A DNA stretch of 64,000 bases from Bolinopsis microptera (Eukaryota; Ctenophora; Tentaculata; Lobata; Bolinopsidae), in assembly GCF_026151205.1 (NCBI RefSeq), contig NC_087083.1, forward strand, positions 2,292,036 through 2,356,035, given 5' to 3'. Shown one piece after another: positions 59,298 to 64,000 of the stretch. The notes beneath the pieces are model-generated. The model did no database searches. It had not been told where the DNA came from and worked only from the letters and a program-made list of their open reading frames with translations. The translations under genes and the position numbers were made by a program. Each line of letters starts with the position of its first letter. Positions within the stretch are counted from its first letter, which is position 1.

Positions 59298-59392
59298 CAC
59301 GTGTCGTTGCTGAGATCACGTAGTCACGTGCAGTAGATCACGTGTCGTTGCTGAGATCACGTAGTCACGTGTAAATCACGTGTCTTTGTTTT
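59298..59392. promoter_or_regulatory. Duplicated block with five CACGTG E-boxes
   Basis: CACGTG occurs five times in about 95 bp within a tandem repeat of ACGTGTCGTTGCTGAGATCA. Whether it regulates a gene is unknown; no gene is seen next to it. Confidence 0.5.
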
Positions 59393-59399
59393 TGTGAGG

Positions 59400-61175
59400 T
59401 GCTGGAATGATCTGGTATGACTGCTGTGTTTAAAACCGGTAAGTGTTTCTCAAAACCAACAATTTGGAGAACTTGGCCTTAGATGTGGTGTGTTAATAGT
59501 ACTAATAATATAGTAATAGTTAAAAGTACTATGTTTACAGTATGCACTGAAGGGGTATCCTCTAGGAAGTTTATTGAACTTTTAACAGGTACCCCTCCTC
59601 ATTTAACCATCAATTAAGTTTCCTATCATTCGGCTGAGTCGACCGAGGAGATCGCATAGATATTTATGTTATTGTTTATGTCCGAATACATTATTGCAGT
59701 AATTATCAGCTCTGGATCAGGGTGTCTCATATTAACTCGTCCAATAAATACATCACGATTGTAGCAACCACGGTCTCTGAAAAAATAACTTTCGTCAGAA
59801 ATTGTAAAAATATTGTTTTTGTGTTTAAATATTTATAAGACTGTACTGTAGAGAAGGTTGGTTGGTGATAATAATATATCCGCTTCCTTTTTATAGCTAA
59901 TATTATTATGTTAAAATGTAAGATCATCCGAAAATATTTTAGTAGTTTTAGTATTTCACTGCAATATTGGGTCAAATAACAAAATTAAAAGTCGTATGTA
60001 TATTCATACGGTACCTAAATGTGATGTTTTTAACCTCCACTTTCCCCAGATAAAAGGAAGTAAATCAACACTACATATGTTTAGAAATGTGCATACCGTA
60101 AAATTACAATGAAAATAATAACTATCATTTGATTTATTCTCGCTATATCTGAATTTTATTAACTTCAGTGTTGTATAGTTAACTTTGTAAGAATCGGTTA
60201 ACCTCATTTATCAAAAAAGCAACTACAGATATGTGGAAGGCAGCAACGTTTTTGTCATCAAAAAATGAATTGATCTAAAGAATAATGTTTTTGTCGATTT
60301 TTTGACCCCATACTTCTCTCTGGCCTTAAACGTGGTATTGCTGAATCCCTTTTGTAAGGGAAATATTAAGTATCCTATTCGAGTTTTTCATTTGAAACAA
60401 GCCCTTCGTATTATGGAGTCAGGGTATACCTAATATATTATGTACTATAGTCCACCATTCTGACTGACATGAGATATGTAACTGATAGGTATAAACACTG
60501 ATCGTATAACATACCGGTGGTGGCAGCATGGTCTGATACAAATTGTCTCAATAAATTAACTATTTTTTATCTTTCTTTCTCACCAAAAACGTGCACGTTC
60601 TTCGGATGATAGTAGTTTGACGTGTTGCAACATGTATTACTTAAACGCACTAATCACATGAGGGGACACCATGTACCATTGCAGTGCATTGCACCGCATT
60701 GCACCGCATTGCACTGCATTGTACCGCATTGTACCGCGAGTAGTGAGTACTCGTATTGTGAGTACCATATTATTATGAGTAATATTCATGGAGTATAATA
60801 TAAGTGCCAATAAACTGTGCAGAATTATTTTGCAGGGTGTGTTAGTATCTGTTGCACATGGAAAGTAGTCCATGTTTCTCACTTGTCCCCATCTTGAATA
60901 TTTATGCTCATGTATTGACCTTGATAATATTTCGACTTGTCCCTCGTTTGACTCTCGTATGTTTGTAAGCTGATTAGATCTTTAGATGTTTAGGATTTGT
61001 TGCAGTCCATAGTTTTTCGACTGATAGATTCGCAAAATTGTTCTGTGTTTGACAATTTCGATCGAAATTTTGCATCGCTGCAAACTTTTTGAGATATCAA
61101 TTTTAACAGTTTATTTATAATTAGTGCTGAACAGTAACTGTTCATGTTAAGTATAGTTTTAAGTTAAAAACATAA
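59400..61175. other. Intergenic DNA, no gene recognised
   Basis: Only a small 10-bp array (GCATTGCACC-type, about 60680-60740) stands out. Confidence 0.5.
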
Positions 61176-61203
61176 ATGCTTCTTTGTAAAACTGTGATAA
61201 ATA

Positions 61204-61230
61204 GGGGGGGGGGGGGGGGGGGGGGGGGGT
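61204..61230. repeat. Poly-G tract of 27 bases
   Basis: Uninterrupted run of G, G-quadruplex-prone. Confidence 0.97.
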
Positions 61231-61586
61231 TTCAACCTCATTTTGCCTCATTTGGGGTACCCAAAAAAGGCGAAATTGGGATGAGGCAGGATGAGGTTGG
61301 AAGTTGGAACCCCCCTAAATATATGATGACTCACCAATCAGAAGTTAAGATAAGTATTAAGATCTACCAAAAACTTACCTCCTTGATTCCCTCTACCGTG
61401 TTTTATAACTCACTTGTAAGTAAATCAGGCCACTAAGACCAGGCCCAAATAAACTGAAATTCTTAAAACAGGTGGCTCAGGATAGTAGCAGCTCCCTCCC
61501 TTCTCTTAAAAACACTCATATTCTCACGACTCTAGCTTGCAAAAAAAAGAACTCAGTGTGTAATATTGATAGTTGACCCCTCCCAG

Positions 61587-61888
61587 TTGTCGGTCCTTAC
61601 ATCGTTAGCCCCCGTTTTTAGCACCGTGAATACAAATCCTGCGGTGGGTCAGCTGACTCGTCACGTGACCGGTCACGTGACCCACAACCCAGGTCCTACT
61701 CACTCCGTCGTGTCACGGGAATTTCAACTGTGGTCACGTGACCTCGCTTCTTTTGTTTACACTGCTTCTCACAATGCCACGGTAGACCGAGCACGTGTCC
61801 GTGTCATGCAACCCGATATGTTGCCATGGCAACCAATGCGGAGGTGTTATTCCGACCACGTGACGCACTTGAACCAATCATCACACAG
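61587..61888 (+). CDS. Possible coding exon in a GC-richer island
   Basis: A 302-bp frame without stops between an acceptor (GTTGACCCCTCCCAG) and a donor (CACACAG/GTAGAG), phase 0 to 2. The peptide is Ser/Thr/His-rich and unrecognised (for example NPGPTHSVVSREFQLWSRDL). The same DNA holds the CACGTG cluster and X-box below, so it may instead be a promoter whose frame is open by chance. Confidence 0.3.
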
Positions 61889-61903
61889 GTAGAGGATCAC
61901 GTG
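61660..61903. promoter_or_regulatory. CACGTG/CLEAR-like cluster with X-box and CCAAT
   Basis: GTCACGTGAC, the palindromic core of the CLEAR element bound by TFEB/MITF factors, occurs at 61660-61669, 61672-61681 and 61733-61742. Further CACGTG occurs at 61792, 61857 and 61898. GTTGCCATGGCAAC (RFX X-box) lies at 61820-61833, with CCAAT immediately after and again at about 61873. The density suggests a promoter. A donor-like GAG/GTAAGT on the minus strand near 61376 could end a first exon of a minus-strand gene. Confidence 0.45.
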
Positions 61904-62194
61904 ATAATGTACTGACTGGCTCGCTCAGGAGCTCACAAAAGACTAATTAGCTGGGATAGAGTCCATTCTTTTCGTGTCAAGATGGAGAACACATATTATA
62001 TAAAACTAGCGAGGGATAGAGAAAGAGGAAGAGAGAGGGAAAAAGGGAGAGTGATAACGTTTTATATACATAATGTGTGATATGTAACGTAGGTGTATGG
62101 TATAGCTATGAAATATGCTACCTGTGCTTTAGTTTGGGTGTGTGTATTATTTTAACAACTGTAGCAAACTCTTAATATAAATGATAGAAACTAG

Positions 62195-62780
62195 AGGGAG
62201 AGAGGGAGAGAGGGAGAGAGGGAGAGAGGGAGAGAGGGAGAGAGGGAGAGAGGGAGAGAGGGAGAGAGGGAGAGAGGGAGAGAGGGAGAGAGGGAGAGAG
62301 GGAGAGAGGGAGAGAGGGAGAGAGGGAGCGAGGGAGAGAGGGAGAGAGGGAGAGAGGGAGAGAGGGAGAGAGGGAGAGAGGGAGAGGAGGGAGGGAGGGA
62401 GGGAGGGAGGGAGGAGGGAGGGAGGGAGGGAGGGAGAGAGGGAGAGAGGGAGCGAGGGAGCGAGGGAGCGAGGGAGCGAGGGAGAGAGGGAGAGAGGGAG
62501 AGAGGGAGAGAGGGAGAGAGGGAGAGAGGGAGCGAGGGAGGGAGGGAGGGAGGGAGGGAGGGAGGGAGGGAGGGAGGGAGGGAGGGAGGGAGAGAGGGAG
62601 AGAGGGAGAGAGGGAGAGAGGGAGAGAGGGAGCGAGGGAGCGAGGGAGCGAGGGAGCGAGGGAGAGAGGGAGAGAGGGAGAGAGGGAGAGAGGGAGAGAG
62701 GGAGAGAGGGAGAGAGGGAGAGAGGGAGAGAGGGAGAGAGGGAGAGAGGGAAAGAGGGAGAGAGGGAGAGGGAGAGAGGG
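62195..62780. repeat. GGGAGAGA array with higher-order structure
   Basis: Blocks of GGGAGAGA, GGGAGCGA and GGGA units. The block of four GGGAGCGA units occurs twice about 190 bp apart in the same flanking order, revealing a higher-order repeat. Confidence 0.95.
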
Positions 62781-62879
62781 TTAATTTGTCTCACTATTTT
62801 GCTATACACTTTACTATACAATACATTCGCGAGTAGTATGCACTTATATATTATAGTAAATTGTGGTAAACCATACAAC

Positions 62880-63310
62880 GTGCACTCTTGTAACATTACT
62901 GTATACACTCTGCACTGTTGTAACACTAATGTATACACTGTACTATACACTGTTATAACACTAAGGTTACACTTTATTATACACTGTTATAACACTAAGG
63001 TTACACTTTACTATACACTGTTATAACACTAAGGTTACACTGTACTATACACTGTGCTATACACTGTTATAACACTAAGGTTACACTGTACTATACACTG
63101 TGCACTGTTGTAACACTAATGTATACACTGTACTATACACTGTTATAACACTAAGGTTACACTTTACTATACACTGTTATAACACTAAGGTTACACTGTA
63201 CTATACACTGTGCTATACACTTTTATAACACTAAGGTATACACTGAACTATACACTGTTATAACACTAAGGTTACACTGTACTATACACTGTTGTAACGC
63301 TACTGTATAC
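62880..63310. repeat. Tandem array of ACACTGTTATAACACTAAGG units
   Basis: About 10-12 units of 29-60 bp containing CACTGTTATAACACTAAGGT and TACACTGTACTATACACTG in changing combinations. Confidence 0.92.
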
Positions 63311-63575
63311 ACTCGACTACACACTGAATGACGCATTAACAGTACCTACAATGTATAATGTATAATGTATGTTGTATAAATATCGTGTATCATACACCAC
63401 AGTTACATTCATTACCACAAAACCCAAGTACACAAGCCAACTAAAGTTTACAGAGCCAAACAGTTCCCGCCCCCACGTGATTAGTAAAAACGATTAAGTA
63501 TTTTTACATTATGTCCTACGTTACATACAGATTATACATAGTACATGCAATGTACATTATATCTGTAACCCCCAG

Positions 63576-63632
63576 GTCCCCTTAGAAGCAGAGCAGTTCA
63601 ACACCATGCTCACACACTTAGTGTCACAACTG
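63576..63632 (+). CDS. Possible small exon
   Basis: Acceptor CTGTAACCCCCAG, then 19 codons (VPLEAEQFNTMLTHLVSQL), then GTATTA. Phase 0 to 0, between repeat arrays. An isolated candidate only. Confidence 0.2.
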
Positions 63633-63689
63633 GTATTATTATACAGGTTCAGGTTACGGAGCTTTATTATTGGGTGTTTACCCTGGCTT

Positions 63690-64000
63690 GTAGAGAAAGA
63701 GGGAGAGAGGGAGAGAGGGAGAGAGGGAGGAGGGAGAGAGGGAGGAGAGAGAGGAGGAGGGAGAGAGGGAGGAGGGAGAGAGGGAGAGAGGGAGGAGAGG
63801 GAGAGAGGAGAGAGGAGAGAGGGGAGAGAGGGAAAGAGGGAGAGAGGGAGGAGGGAGAGGGAGAGAGGGAGGAGGGAGGAGGGAGGAGGGAGAGAGGGAG
63901 AGAGGGAGAGAGGGAGAGAGGGAGAGAGGGAGAGAGGGAGAGAGGGAGAGAGGGAGAGAGGGAGAGAGGGAGGAGGGAGGAGGGAGAGAGGGAGCGAGGG
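63690..64000. repeat. GGGAGAGA/GGGAGGA purine array, continues past the window
   Basis: Same unit type as 62195-62780 but with many GGAGGAGG variants. Confidence 0.96.

Overview
The window is AT-rich animal nuclear DNA. It has spliced genes with GT-AG introns, a phosphagen kinase gene, a RILP-family (RH1-domain) gene, non-LTR retrotransposon remains, several hAT-type MITEs and very long microsatellites. There are no operons or bacterial signals. The telomere-type repeat (CCCTAA)n, the phosphagen kinase and the RILP-like gene point to a metazoan, probably a marine or early-branching invertebrate. I cannot name the phylum from sequence alone.

Layout. 1-5940 and 20764-28108 are two diverged copies of one duplicon. 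Each carries degenerate telomere-like 12-mers, a palindromic 22-bp array and an old hAT-like element. The second copy contains an additional 1.15-kb ORF1-only LINE insertion. A second pair, 6655-9118 and 32436-34880, lies in the same order after the first and differs mainly by single-base indels. A broken reverse transcriptase piece (5945-6672) joins the first pair. 9180-9860 is an odd, homopolymer-laden stretch. 11910-13220 (minus) is an intact phosphagen kinase gene with one 5'-UTR intron and a TATA-like box. It is followed by MITEs at 13346-13802 and 15213-16045 and a 56-bp satellite at 16283-17095. 28.9-32.4 kb holds a TGACGTCA-rich array, a 33-bp array and a tRNA-derived SINE. 34.97-35.6 kb is a decayed LINE ORF2 start, and 36420-37001 is a hAT MITE.

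37309-45291 (minus) is a gene assembled here from eight ORF-bearing blocks. All splice junctions agree in phase. It gives about 313 residues beginning with an RH1-like domain and continuing as coiled coil, so I call it a RILP/RILPL homologue. Three of its splice sites touch tandem repeat arrays, and one intron holds a perfect 755-bp MITE. 46-50.4 kb is repeat-derived and intergenic. 50455-51001 is a telomere-like array flanked by inverted repeats. 51434-52616 (possibly to 56882) is the start of a plus-strand gene for an acidic, Ser/Asn-rich protein. It has a possible N-myristoylated start and an RFX-type X-box upstream, and its apparent intron contains an antisense LINE ORF1. From 54.9 kb to the end the sequence is dominated by TG, CATTACA, CCCTCTCT, CA and GGGAGAGA arrays. 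One GC-richer island at 61587-61910 carries CACGTG clusters, an X-box and a possible exon.

The genes are unrelated to each other in function: energy buffering, membrane/organelle trafficking, and an unknown protein. The strongest novel signals are the repeat arrays fused to splice sites in the RILP-like gene, the ORF1-only LINE insertion with its empty allele in the same window, and the substitution at the normally conserved catalytic glutamate position of the phosphagen kinase.
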